Source of the DNA: CAZKUR01 sp964556005
GTDB lineage: Bacteria; Bacteroidota; Ignavibacteria; Ignavibacteriales; Ignavibacteriaceae
Direction of reading: 5' to 3'
Length of the DNA stretch: 64,000 bases
Assembly (NCBI GenBank): GCA_964556005.1
Contig: CAZKUR010000008.1
Location: forward strand, 1-64,000
Every line of letters begins with the position of its first letter. The stretch's first letter is position 1. The notes beneath the pieces were generated by a model. That model saw only the letters and a program-made list of their open reading frames with translations. It ran no database searches and was not told the origin of the DNA. Below are positions 18,092 through 26,491 of the stretch, one piece after another. A program made the position numbers and the translations under genes.

Positions 18092-20272
18092 ATGAATTCT
18101 TCAGAAATAAATTATGAAAAACTTCTTTCGAACCTGATAAAGGAATGCAAAGAAAATTTACCGTCTGTAAATGAAGCTTTAATCACAAAAAGTTTTGAGT
18201 TCAGCAGGGAAGCTCACAAAAATGACTTACGTGATTCCCAGGAACCTTACTTTATTCATCCTTATTATGTTGCTTTAATTGTGGCAACCGAATTGCCGTT
18301 GGATGATATAACTGTATCAAGTGCGCTTCTACACGACGTTGTTGAAGATACCGAATTTAACCTCGATCTATTATCGAAAGAATTTGGAAAAGAAGTTGCA
18401 GAAATTGTCGATGGTGTAACCAAAATAAGCGGAATATTTAAAGGACAGGAAATTATTCAAGCGGAAAATTACCGCAAGCTTCTTCTTTCGATGGTGAAAG
18501 ATGTTAGGGTCATTCTTGTCAAATTTGCCGACAGGCTTCATAATATGAGGACACTTGAACATGTAAGCCCTGAGAAGCAAAGAAGAATTGCTCAGGAAAC
18601 TCTGGAAATTTATGCGCCGTTTGCACACCGGTTTGGGCTTGGGAGAGTAAAGTGGGAACTCGAAGATCTTGCCTTTAAAAATTTAAATAAGGAAGCATAT
18701 GAAGAACTTTCGAAAAAAGTTAAAGAAAAAAGAAAAGATAGAGAATCTTACATAAAGAAATTTTCCGTACCTATTGTCGATAAATTAGCCGAGTATAATT
18801 TAAAGTACGACATAAACGGAAGGCCGAAGCATCTTTACAGCATATACAGGAAGATGGTCACGCGCAATAAGCCTTTTGATGAAATCTATGATTTGTTTGC
18901 GATTAGAATAATTTTGGAAACCGAAAATTCCAACGAATGCTATACCACACTTGGAATAATCAATCAAATGTACCTGCCTGTACCGGATAGGTTCAAAGAT
19001 TATATCTCAATACCGAAAACAAATAACTATCAATCCATTCATACAACCGTTGTTGGACCGGATGGAAGATTGGTTGAAGTTCAAATTAGAACAAGGAAGA
19101 TGCATGAGGTTGCCGAGAAAGGTGTCGCCGCTCATTGGCGCTATAAAGAAAACAAGAATGTTTCCGAAAAAGAATTGGAAGGCTGGGTTAATTGGATCAG
19201 GGATATTTTTGAGAATGCAACAAAGGATGAAACCAGGAAAGACCTTCTTGAAAATTTCAAATTAAATCTTTTCCAGGATGAAATTTATGTCTTCACTCCT
19301 AAGGGTGAATTGAGAAGATTACCTGTACATTCAACCCCTGTCGATTTTGCTTTTGGTATTCACAGTAAGCTTGGCGAACATTGTATCGGTGCAAAAGTCA
19401 ACGGAAGAATTGTTCCCCTTGATACGGTTCTACACAGCGGTGATCAGGTTGAAATTATTTCTTCAAAGAATCAGCATCCGAATAAAAACTGGTTCAAATT
19501 TGTTACAACGCATAAAGCAAAGTCGGCAATAAAAAAATGGATAAATAAAGAAGAAGAAGAAGTAATAAAATCCGGCAAAGAAATCTGGGAAAAGAAAATT
19601 AAAAAAATGAAGTTGACCTTTAACCAATCCGAATTAAGCAAACTTGCAAATTCAATTAAGTTCGAGAATGTGAGGCAATTTTATAAATCGATTTCTTTGG
19701 GGCATATAAATTTAGACGAAGTCCTTTCCGCTACAAAAGAAAAGGAACGCAAAGATAAAGTACCTGCATTGGAATTTGATAAATTTGCAAGGGTTGCCAG
19801 AAACGATATAGGCGGAATATTAGTTGAGGGAAACGATGCTAATTTTCTTTACTCATATGCTAAATGCTGCAACCCGATCCCGGGAGATCAGGTAATTGGC
19901 TATGTTACTATTGGTGAAGGCATTAAAATACACCGTAAAACCTGTCCTAATCTTTTACGAAATGCCGAGAGTGACGGCAACAAATTAATTCAGGTAAAAT
20001 GGCCCGAGAGTGAAAGCGCACTTTTTGTGGCTGGATTAACCATAATGGGTGAAGACTTGCCGGGGATATTAAATGAAATTTCTCATTCTATCGTTTCATA
20101 CCAGAATACAAATATTAAGTCGATAAATATAAATACTTCGGATTCTACATTTGAAGGAAGCATAATGCTTTATGTTCAGAACCTGGAACACTTATCAAGA
20201 ATAATCGAACGGCTGAAAAAAATAAAAGGCATTTATTCGGTCGAACGTTTTGAAAACGCGAATGTATCCTAA
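18092..20272 (+). CDS. Bifunctional (p)ppGpp synthetase/hydrolase (Rel/SpoT)
   Basis: Stringent-response enzyme of about 726 residues from the ATG at 18092; the TTG at 18029 only adds an unlikely N-terminal extension. The hydrolase HD domain is intact (EPYFIHPYYVA, SALLHDVVEDTEF). The synthetase domain has YDLFAIRIIL, RFKDYISIPKTNNYQSIHT and EVQIRT, and the RxKD form fits bifunctional Rel enzymes. The regulatory half has a TGS domain (YVFTPKGELRRLPVHSTPVDFAF), a cysteine/histidine zinc-finger-like region (YAKCCNPIPGDQVIGY ... HRKTCPN) and a C-terminal ACT domain (LTIMGEDLPGILNEISHSI). It would make and degrade (p)ppGpp in response to starvation. Confidence 0.96.
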   Translation: MNSSEINYEKLLSNLIKECKENLPSVNEALITKSFEFSREAHKNDLRDSQEPYFIHPYYVALIVATELPLDDITVSSALLHDVVEDTEFNLDLLSKEFGKEVAEIVDGVTKISGIFKGQEIIQAENYRKLLLSMVKDVRVILVKFADRLHNMRTLEHVSPEKQRRIAQETLEIYAPFAHRFGLGRVKWELEDLAFKNLNKEAYEELSKKVKEKRKDRESYIKKFSVPIVDKLAEYNLKYDINGRPKHLYSIYRKMVTRNKPFDEIYDLFAIRIILETENSNECYTTLGIINQMYLPVPDRFKDYISIPKTNNYQSIHTTVVGPDGRLVEVQIRTRKMHEVAEKGVAAHWRYKENKNVSEKELEGWVNWIRDIFENATKDETRKDLLENFKLNLFQDEIYVFTPKGELRRLPVHSTPVDFAFGIHSKLGEHCIGAKVNGRIVPLDTVLHSGDQVEIISSKNQHPNKNWFKFVTTHKAKSAIKKWINKEEEEVIKSGKEIWEKKIKKMKLTFNQSELSKLANSIKFENVRQFYKSISLGHINLDEVLSATKEKERKDKVPALEFDKFARVARNDIGGILVEGNDANFLYSYAKCCNPIPGDQVIGYVTIGEGIKIHRKTCPNLLRNAESDGNKLIQVKWPESESALFVAGLTIMGEDLPGILNEISHSIVSYQNTNIKSININTSDSTFEGSIMLYVQNLEHLSRIIERLKKIKGIYSVERFENANVS

Positions 20273-20699
20273 CGAACAAACAACACCCACAAGAATTCTT
20301 TCCATTGATTTCGGCTTGAAAAGAATCGGTTTAGCTCTAACCGATCCTCTTTTAACTTTTGCTTATCCCTATGATACAATAATTAATGATAAAAAAGTTT
20401 TTGAAAAGTTAAATTTAATAATAAAAGAAAAAGAGGTATCGAAAATATTGCTCGGGTACCCGGAGAATTCTACACAAGGGAAAACTTCAATAATAAAAGA
20501 CGTTGAAACGTTTAAGCACCGGCTGGAAAAATTATTTAAAATGGAAGTTGTCTTATGGGATGAAAGCTACACTTCCGTTATTGCGAAACAAAGGGTTTTT
20601 GAAAGCGTTTCAAAAAAATCTAAAAGAAAAGATAAAGGTCTGCTGGACCAAAATGCGGCAGCTGTAATATTGCAGGAATTCATAGAATCTTTAAAATAA
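20262..20699 (+). CDS. ruvX: Putative pre-16S rRNA nuclease RuvX (YqgF)
   Basis: RNase H-fold protein of 145 residues from the ATG at 20262; an in-frame TTG at 20250 would add four. YqgF matures the 5' end of 16S rRNA and was formerly called a Holliday-junction resolvase. The N-terminal acidic motif (ILSIDFGLKRIGLALTD), the central VLLGYP-like strand (KILLGYPEN), the acidic WDESYTS motif and the C-terminal LDQNAAAVILQEF give the usual active-site residues. It overlaps the end of the rel gene by about ten bases and is likely co-transcribed with it. Confidence 0.93.
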   Translation: MYPNEQTTPTRILSIDFGLKRIGLALTDPLLTFAYPYDTIINDKKVFEKLNLIIKEKEVSKILLGYPENSTQGKTSIIKDVETFKHRLEKLFKMEVVLWDESYTSVIAKQRVFESVSKKSKRKDKGLLDQNAAAVILQEFIESLK

Positions 20700-20706
20700 A
20701 ATAATA

Positions 20707-20718
20707 GTTTGCGCAAAC
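20707..20718. promoter_or_regulatory. 12-bp perfect palindrome, candidate operator for the BMC genes
   Basis: GTTTGCGCAAAC is its own reverse complement and has a central CG, as in many LacI-family operators. It ends four bases before a -35 box. No LacI-type regulator is encoded in the window, so the regulator type is only a guess. Confidence 0.5.
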
Positions 20719-20722
20719 AAAA

Positions 20723-20751
20723 TTGACATTTAGATATTGAAAATTTATTTT
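20723..20751 (+). promoter_or_regulatory. Sigma-70-like promoter of the BMC gene pair
   Basis: TTGACA at 20723-20728 is separated by exactly 17 bases from TATTTT at 20746-20751. The -35 hexamer matches consensus fully and the -10 partly. It lies 28 bases before the first BMC start codon, so the leader would be short. This suggests the shell genes are expressed separately from the upstream rel-ruvX genes. Confidence 0.55.
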
Positions 20752-20778
20752 GAACATACTTTAAATTAAAATCATTCA

Positions 20779-21045
20779 ATGCCGGCATATTCATTAGGCT
20801 TATTAGAAACGGAAAAATATTCTACTGCTTTAACAGCTTTAGATGCAATGCTAAAAACATCGAAGGTTCGTACTCTTGAGCAGAAAGTTATTACTGGTGA
20901 ATTTGTTACCGTTTTTATTGAAGGTGAAAAGAGCGCCGTTAGATCGGCACTGGATTTAGGAATATTAAAAGCAAAAAGGGAAGGGGATATTTGTTCGGCA
21001 TATTTAATTGAGAATCCTCATCCCGGTTTATTAAAAATAATTTGA
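20779..21045 (+). CDS. Bacterial microcompartment (BMC-H) shell protein
   Basis: An 88-residue single BMC-domain protein of the kind that forms hexameric tiles in microcompartment shells. It begins with the BMC strand YSLGLLETEKYSTALTALDAMLKTSKV, continues with the central FVTVFIEGEKSAVRSALDLGI stretch and ends with the hallmark AYLIENPHPGLLKII. No second domain or extension is present. The length is that of a minimal BMC-H. It is followed by a second BMC gene eight bases later. No cargo enzyme, pentameric vertex protein or trimeric shell protein is encoded nearby. Confidence 0.92.
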   Translation: MPAYSLGLLETEKYSTALTALDAMLKTSKVRTLEQKVITGEFVTVFIEGEKSAVRSALDLGILKAKREGDICSAYLIENPHPGLLKII

Positions 21046-21053
21046 ATGGAAAT

Positions 21054-21716
21054 ATGACAACAACTTTTGGATTTATCGAAACAAAAGGATTGGTTGCAGC
21101 AATTGCCGTTGCCGATAAAATTACAAAAAACTGCCGTATCTCTCTAATCGGGAAGGAAGTTACTCCTCCGTCCTATGTAACAATAAAATTTTCCGGTGAA
21201 AAAGAAGAAGTAGAAGCTGCTTTAAAAACCGGAGAAGAGAAAGCGCGGGAAATGGGAGCATTCATTGCAAAATTGTTTATTTCTTCTCCTCACGAAGAAT
21301 TATCAAAAGTTATTGGAGATTTTAATACGGGAATAACGGAAGAGATTAAAAAATTAGTAAAACCGGAAATCGTTAAACCTAAAGAAAAGAAATCTAAAAT
21401 TGACAATCCGTCAAAAGACAAAACGGAATTTGAACCTCAAGCCGCCGAAATAGAAAAACATGTGGAAACCATTTCACGCTTGAAGGAAGAGGCTTTAGAT
21501 GAACAATTTAAAACCGGTGAAAACGGTATTAACGATACGGGAATAGAAAAAAAGATGTCCGGAGGCACTCTGCCACCGGATGAAGATTTAGTTAAGCTGA
21601 ACGTACACCAACTAAGAAAACTCGCAAGAAGCTATAGTAACTTCCCGATAAAAGGTAGGGAAATATCGAGGGCAAACAGAACCGAACTTCTGGATTTTTT
21701 TAATTCAATCTCATGA
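21054..21716 (+). CDS. BMC shell protein with C-terminal SAP/Rho_N-like tail
   Basis: A 220-residue protein from the ATG at 21054; an overlapping TTG at 21042 is in frame but the ATG gives the usual BMC start (TTTFGFIETKGLVAAIAVADK). Residues 1-90 are a canonical BMC domain ending FISSPHEELSKVI. A charged linker of about 80 residues follows. The last 40 residues (VKLNVHQLRKLARSY ... GREISRANRTELLDFF) look like a helix-loop-helix of the SAP/Rho_N type, which often binds nucleic acid or acts in protein docking. The layout recalls EutK, a BMC protein with a C-terminal nucleic-acid-binding-like domain, but the tail family differs. Confidence 0.88.
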   Translation: MTTTFGFIETKGLVAAIAVADKITKNCRISLIGKEVTPPSYVTIKFSGEKEEVEAALKTGEEKAREMGAFIAKLFISSPHEELSKVIGDFNTGITEEIKKLVKPEIVKPKEKKSKIDNPSKDKTEFEPQAAEIEKHVETISRLKEEALDEQFKTGENGINDTGIEKKMSGGTLPPDEDLVKLNVHQLRKLARSYSNFPIKGREISRANRTELLDFFNSIS

Positions 21717-21789
21717 CGGATGAGTTGATGCTGCCCCATACATGTAAATTAGGGATTCATTTCTTAAGTATTTGATTTATATTTGCATA

Positions 21790-22704
21790 ATGAAGAAAAA
21801 TTTTCACATAGTTGTTCTATCGATAATTTTTTCGATTATTATCTGGGGCTCAATTTCTCTTTCAAACGATTATTATGCGACTTTTAAAATACCGGTTAAA
21901 CTGACAAATTTTCCCGCCGGTTTTACTACCGGTTCTTCAGTACCGAAGTACGTTTCCATAAAATTAAAAGGAAAGGGATGGAGATTAATTGCACTTAGTA
22001 TAGGCGCAAAGTCCGATTACTCAATTTCCGTCGGAAACGACACGGGGAAACGCTATGTGAATCTTTACAACTATCAAACTGAAAATCAATGGCTTTCTAA
22101 TGATATAAATGTTATCGATTTTTCACCGGACACTTTATCTTTCGATGTCGAGAGAGTAATTCATAAAAAATTAGAAATCTACCCGGACTTGAAGATGGAA
22201 TTCAAAACCGGTTATGGACTCGGCTCACCTATAAAAATATCACCTGATTCAACAATAGTTTACGGTCCTGCTTCTAAGCTGATAACATTAAATTCGATTT
22301 CTACCAAAGAAATAAATTTAAAAAGCCTCGACAACCAAACTGTAATGCAAATGCCTCTCGAAGATTTGCAGGGAATATATTACAGTAATCCTACGGTTAC
22401 AGTTACCTTTAATGTGCAGAAAATCGTTGAAAAAAAATTTAAGGATGTTACCGTCGAAATTCGTGATGTACCGCGGGATAGGAACGTTGTGCTTTTGCCC
22501 AACAAAGTCGATATTGGGTTAAGAGGCGGAATAAACATTCTCGGCAGAATGAATAATACGGATTTAAAAAGCTATATTTATTACCGCAGTGTCGTGCTGG
22601 ATACTATTGGAAGTGTCGTGCCGCAAGTGGTGATACCTGAAAATACTTCTTTAATTTATATTAAACCTGAACGATTGAGATACATAATTAAAAAATTCAA
22701 TTAA
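21790..22704 (+). CDS. YbbR-like domain protein
   Basis: A 304-residue membrane-anchored protein from the ATG at 21790; a TTG at 21772 would only add six residues. One transmembrane helix (VVLSIIFSIIIWGSISLS) is followed by extracytoplasmic beta-rich repeats (FKIPVKLTNFPAGF, YVSIKLKGKGWRLIAL, VTVTFNVQKIVEKKFKDVTVEIRDVP) with the YbbR layout. The best-known YbbR protein is CdaR, which regulates the diadenylate cyclase CdaA, but no cdaA gene lies next to it here. It is closely followed by tmk. Confidence 0.75.
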   Translation: MKKNFHIVVLSIIFSIIIWGSISLSNDYYATFKIPVKLTNFPAGFTTGSSVPKYVSIKLKGKGWRLIALSIGAKSDYSISVGNDTGKRYVNLYNYQTENQWLSNDINVIDFSPDTLSFDVERVIHKKLEIYPDLKMEFKTGYGLGSPIKISPDSTIVYGPASKLITLNSISTKEINLKSLDNQTVMQMPLEDLQGIYYSNPTVTVTFNVQKIVEKKFKDVTVEIRDVPRDRNVVLLPNKVDIGLRGGINILGRMNNTDLKSYIYYRSVVLDTIGSVVPQVVIPENTSLIYIKPERLRYIIKKFN

Positions 22705-22711
22705 AGTAAAT

Positions 22712-23335
22712 ATGTTTATAACCTTTGAGGGAATTGATTTCTCGGGAAAAACTACTCAAATAAATCTTCTTAAAGAATATTTAATTTATAGCGGGAAACA
22801 AGTTGAAATAATAAGAGAGCCCGGCGGAACGGAAATATCCGAAGTAATAAGAAAAATTTTGTTGGATAAAACCAATTCCGGGATGTTCATTGAGACAGAA
22901 ATATTTTTATTCTCAGCAGCACGAGCACAGCTTGTGAGAGAAAAAATTCGTCCTTATTTGAATCAGGGAATTTATGTAATTTCCGATCGTTTCCATGATT
23001 CAACTACTGCCTATCAAGGATTTGGACGCGGCATTGCGCTTGACGTTGTAAACCATATAAACGAATTGGCAATCGGCAGCACTCTTCCTGATATTACCTT
23101 TTTTATCGATGTGCCTGTTGAAACAGCAGAACAGAGGAAAAAAGATAAACAAAGAGAAATCGATCTGGATAGGATAGAAGTTTCGGAAAAACAATTCTAT
23201 GAAAAAGTTAGGAATGGTTATTCTCTTCTTTCGGAAAAGGAAAAAAGGTTTCGTCTTATCGACGGTACAAAAAGCATAGAAGCCATTCATAAACTAATTA
23301 TCGATGAAATAGTGAAGTTAGAAAAAGGAGCTTAA
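22712..23335 (+). CDS. tmk: Thymidylate kinase
   Basis: Phosphorylates dTMP to dTDP for DNA synthesis. At 207 residues it has the normal length. The P-loop is FEGIDFSGKTTQ at the extreme N-terminus, the substrate motif is SDRFHDSTTAYQGFGRG, and the lid region is rich in K/R (QRKKDKQREIDLDRIE). The stop codon is directly followed by the ATG of the ctp gene with no gap, so the two are an operon with the YbbR-like gene. Confidence 0.97.
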   Translation: MFITFEGIDFSGKTTQINLLKEYLIYSGKQVEIIREPGGTEISEVIRKILLDKTNSGMFIETEIFLFSAARAQLVREKIRPYLNQGIYVISDRFHDSTTAYQGFGRGIALDVVNHINELAIGSTLPDITFFIDVPVETAEQRKKDKQREIDLDRIEVSEKQFYEKVRNGYSLLSEKEKRFRLIDGTKSIEAIHKLIIDEIVKLEKGA

Positions 23336-24985
23336 ATGAAAATTAATAAATTTTATAGAATATTAATCGGTTTATCGATTGTTATTTTGTTTGCAGGATT
23401 TTTCGCCGGTAATGATGTATATCTTGAGATAAATAAGAATATCGATCTTTTCGGAAAAGTGTATAAAGACATTTCATTGAATTATGTCGATGAAATTAAT
23501 CCGAAAGAATTTATGCGTGCCGGTATTAAAGGAATGCTCGGTACCTTAGATCCCTACACAATTTTTATCGATGAAAATGAAAAAGAGGACATCGATCTTT
23601 TAACAAACGGGAAATACGGAGGAGTGGGAATTTCAATCGGAGTGAGAGACGGCAATATTACTATTGTTGAAGTGCTCGACGGATATTCGGCTCAGAGGCA
23701 GGGTGTTAGAGTCGGCGATGTATTAATTCAAGCAGCGGGTACGCCGATAAATATTGACAACGTTGATAAAATATCTTCTCTGGTAAAAGGAGAACCTGGA
23801 ACAACTGTTGAAATAAAAATTCTAAGGAATGATGAGCAGGATACGCTGACATTTAATCTTGTTCGAGAAGAAGTTGTAGTTAAAAATTTAATTTACTCGG
23901 GATTTTATCCTCCCAACAGCAACAACGTATATTTAAAGCTGAATAATTTCAGCCGATCTGCAGCAGATGAAGTAACCAAAGCGTTAAGGGATTTAAAAGC
24001 AAAGAAGGAAATAAAATCAATTATTCTTGATTTACGCGGAAATCCCGGCGGTTTGCTTGATGTAGCTGTAGATATTTGTGATAAATTTCTACCTAAAGGC
24101 GACTTAATAGTTTCAACGAAAGGAAGGGATGAAGGCAGCACTAAAAAATATGTTGCAGAGCAAGAACCTTTAGTTGGAAATGCAAGGCTTGCGGTGTTAG
24201 TTAACGGTAATTCCGCATCGGCTTCTGAAATCGTCTCGGGTGCGATGCAAGACCATGACAGAGGAGTGATAGTTGGGACAAAGTCATTCGGGAAAGGTTT
24301 GGTACAGACGATAACTCCTTTGGATTATAATACATCATTAAAAATTACTACCGCCAAATATTATACCCCGAGCGGGAGATGTATTCAAAAAATAGATTAT
24401 TCTCATGACAATAAAGTTATTGCTGCTGAAGATACCATTTTTCATAATGCTTATTTGACCCAACATAAAAGAACAGTTTACGGCGGCGGAGGAATAACTC
24501 CGGATTCTACTGTTAAATTCGGGATTAAGGGTAATTTAACAAAAGAGCTTCTTGCCAAGGGCTTATTCTTTAAATTTGCCGATCATTATTATTACCTGGA
24601 TTCAACTAAGAGCTTTAATTCTTTAAAAGATAATGACCTGCTTAAAGCTTTCACCGATTATTTAAGCAATCAAAATTTTAACTATAAATCCGAACAGGAA
24701 AAACAAGTTGATCAACTAATTAAGGATGCTGAAGATAAACACCTTCAAAAAGAACTGATTGCCGATTTGCAAAATGCAAAAAGCCTTTATGAAAAAACAG
24801 ATAACAGTGAATATACTATTTATAAAAATGAACTGTTGCGGGAAATAAAATCCGAATTGGCTTTGCGATATCTCGGCAATGAGGGAAGAATAGAAGAATC
24901 ATTAACCGGCGATCCTCAGTTTAAAGCGGCGCTTGGTATAGTTTCGGATTCTACCTTGTATGATAAAATGCTTCATCTTAATTAA
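23336..24985 (+). CDS. ctpA: C-terminal processing peptidase (S41 family)
   Basis: Periplasmic serine protease of 549 residues, anchored by one N-terminal hydrophobic helix (ILIGLSIVILFAGFFAG). A PDZ domain (YGGVGISIGVRDGNITIVEVLDGYSAQRQGVRVGDVL) precedes the catalytic core. The catalytic serine is in NGNSASASEIVSGAMQDHDRG and the lysine is in SFGKGLVQT, with the expected 25-residue spacing. A long C-terminal extension after the core is helical and charged. Such enzymes trim the C-terminal ends of envelope proteins. It starts one base after the tmk stop. Confidence 0.93.
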   Translation: MKINKFYRILIGLSIVILFAGFFAGNDVYLEINKNIDLFGKVYKDISLNYVDEINPKEFMRAGIKGMLGTLDPYTIFIDENEKEDIDLLTNGKYGGVGISIGVRDGNITIVEVLDGYSAQRQGVRVGDVLIQAAGTPINIDNVDKISSLVKGEPGTTVEIKILRNDEQDTLTFNLVREEVVVKNLIYSGFYPPNSNNVYLKLNNFSRSAADEVTKALRDLKAKKEIKSIILDLRGNPGGLLDVAVDICDKFLPKGDLIVSTKGRDEGSTKKYVAEQEPLVGNARLAVLVNGNSASASEIVSGAMQDHDRGVIVGTKSFGKGLVQTITPLDYNTSLKITTAKYYTPSGRCIQKIDYSHDNKVIAAEDTIFHNAYLTQHKRTVYGGGGITPDSTVKFGIKGNLTKELLAKGLFFKFADHYYYLDSTKSFNSLKDNDLLKAFTDYLSNQNFNYKSEQEKQVDQLIKDAEDKHLQKELIADLQNAKSLYEKTDNSEYTIYKNELLREIKSELALRYLGNEGRIEESLTGDPQFKAALGIVSDSTLYDKMLHLN

Positions 24986-24991
24986 CAATAG

Positions 24992-25080
24992 GATGACATC
25001 TTTTTTGAGAAATCAGATAGTGAATTATTAAGTAATAATTCCTTTTTAATTTATGTGTTACAATCAAAAAAGATGTTATC
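24992..25080 (+). terminator. Long inverted repeat after ctpA (terminator-like)
   Basis: GATGACATCTTTTTTGA (24992-25008) and TCAAAAAAGATGTTATC (25064-25080) pair at 16 of 17 positions around a 55-base AT-rich loop. It starts six bases after the ctpA stop. The related arm motif also appears after the DUF5683-like gene. A transcription-ending role is inferred from position. Confidence 0.4.
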
Positions 25081-25691
25081 TCTTTCCTTCATTATCAGAT
25101 GCCGAATGATTATCATTTCTTTTTAATAATTCATTTAGTCGGAAACTGGAATCTTATTCCTAATTTATTATAGCTCTCAATGAAAATTATTTAAAATATT
25201 TAATCAGTATTGTATCTAAAAGAGATTAAAGTCTTATAATTCTAAAAGCAACTTGATGCTTATGGGAGGCAGGCAACACAGTGTTTTAAATCACCATGCT
25301 TTTTAATTTTATAGTTGTAATTTTTGAATATAAGAATTTAGAATACAATTTTTCTTCATAGTAGTCGGGAGACCTTACCGATAAATATAATTATTAGCAT
25401 TGTTAAATATGTTTCATATAAATAACTAAAATAAAATATTCGATCATGGTGTGCTGAGGAAAAATTTTTATGCGTTCAAATTTGTTTTATATTTTTAAAT
25501 TCTTAATTTTATAATTAAATTTTTCAAGCAAACAATTAGTTAAACTTGTAAAAATTAAATAGAAGCAAATATTTTCCGCTTCAGGTAATTCTAAACAGTC
25601 AATTCATAAAATTATATATATCTATACATTAATGTTTTCGGAGAGAGAACATTTTGCTAAATCTTAATGAAGGAACATTATTAGGGCTATA
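25081..25691. other. Non-coding gap before the Act operon
   Basis: About 610 bases of AT-rich DNA between the ctpA hairpin and actA. It must hold the promoter of the respiratory operon, but no clear hexamer pair was picked out. A patch of higher G+C at about 25250-25310 stands out but matches no riboswitch or RNA family that could be recognised. A plausible AGGG ribosome site precedes actA. Confidence 0.45.
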
Positions 25692-26261
25692 ATGAGCAAT
25701 TCTTTACTGGATCATATACTCAGAATTCGCCTTCCTATTACCGTATTTGTAATCATTGCTTCATTTACAATTACATTCTTCGCTTCAAAGGCTGAGAGAG
25801 ATCAAGTCGGTTACTCACCTGTACAACCAATAGCATTTTCACATAAGCTGCATGCCGGGTTAATGAAAATTGATTGCCAGTATTGTCATACCGGCGTTGA
25901 AAAATCACGTGTTGCAATGGTTCCTCCTCTTGCAACATGTATGAACTGCCATAAACTTGCAAGAAAAGACAGTCCTCTTATTAAGAAGCTTACTAAATAC
26001 TATACGGAAGGTAAGGCATTCCCGTGGAAAAGAGTTCACCGCGTTCCCGAATTTGTTTATTTCAATCACAGCGTACATGTAAACAGCGGGATAAAATGTG
26101 AAAGCTGTCATGGTGACGTTAGGCAGATGGATAAAATTGTTCAGGTTCATTCGTTCACTATGGCCGCCTGCTTAGATTGTCATCGTAACGCTCAAGAAAA
26201 ATTACCTTACTTAAAAAATGTTAAAAACGGCCCTGAGTATTGTTATGCGTGCCACCGATAA
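25692..26261 (+). CDS. actA: Alternative complex III subunit ActA (pentahaem cytochrome c)
   Basis: A 189-residue protein with an N-terminal membrane anchor (LPITVFVIIASFTITFFAS) and five CXXCH haem sites: CQYCH, CMNCH, CESCH, CLDCH and CYACH. This count and spacing are typical of ActA, the pentahaem subunit of alternative complex III, which passes electrons towards periplasmic acceptors. Histidines between the sites (FSHKLHAG, FNHSVHVN) can serve as axial ligands. It is the first gene of the respiratory operon. Confidence 0.94.
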   Translation: MSNSLLDHILRIRLPITVFVIIASFTITFFASKAERDQVGYSPVQPIAFSHKLHAGLMKIDCQYCHTGVEKSRVAMVPPLATCMNCHKLARKDSPLIKKLTKYYTEGKAFPWKRVHRVPEFVYFNHSVHVNSGIKCESCHGDVRQMDKIVQVHSFTMAACLDCHRNAQEKLPYLKNVKNGPEYCYACHR

Positions 26262-26272
26262 GAGGTATAAAA

Positions 26273-26491
26273 ATGGAATTTGAAAAAGTATTTCACAAAA
26301 AAATTGAACGAAAAACTTTTGTTGTTTCATTAGGAACAGCCGCAGCTGTTTTAGTGCTGATGAAATCGTTTATTTTCAATTTATTATTTTCAAAAAAGAC
26401 TAAAAAAAATATGACGGAGAAAAAGGGAATTAAAATTGAACCGAATCCTCTCGCTGTCGGCAGAAATAAATTAGGTAATAATAATGGCTGA
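26273..26491 (+). CDS. Small membrane protein between actA and actB
   Basis: A 72-residue protein starting at the ATG at 26273, with AGAGG as ribosome site eight bases upstream. It has one hydrophobic helix (TFVVSLGTAAAVLVLMKSFIFNLLF) and a basic tail, and ends in NPLAVGRNKLGNNNG. No known Act subunit was recognised. Its stop overlaps the actB start by eight bases, so translation is probably coupled. It may be an assembly or anchoring protein of the Act complex. Confidence 0.7.
   Translation: MEFEKVFHKKIERKTFVVSLGTAAAVLVLMKSFIFNLLFSKKTKKNMTEKKGIKIEPNPLAVGRNKLGNNNG

Noticed and set aside
25250..25400. Possible riboswitch or structured leader upstream of actA
   Set aside because: A patch of higher G+C stands out, but no known consensus or convincing stem arrangement could be drawn.
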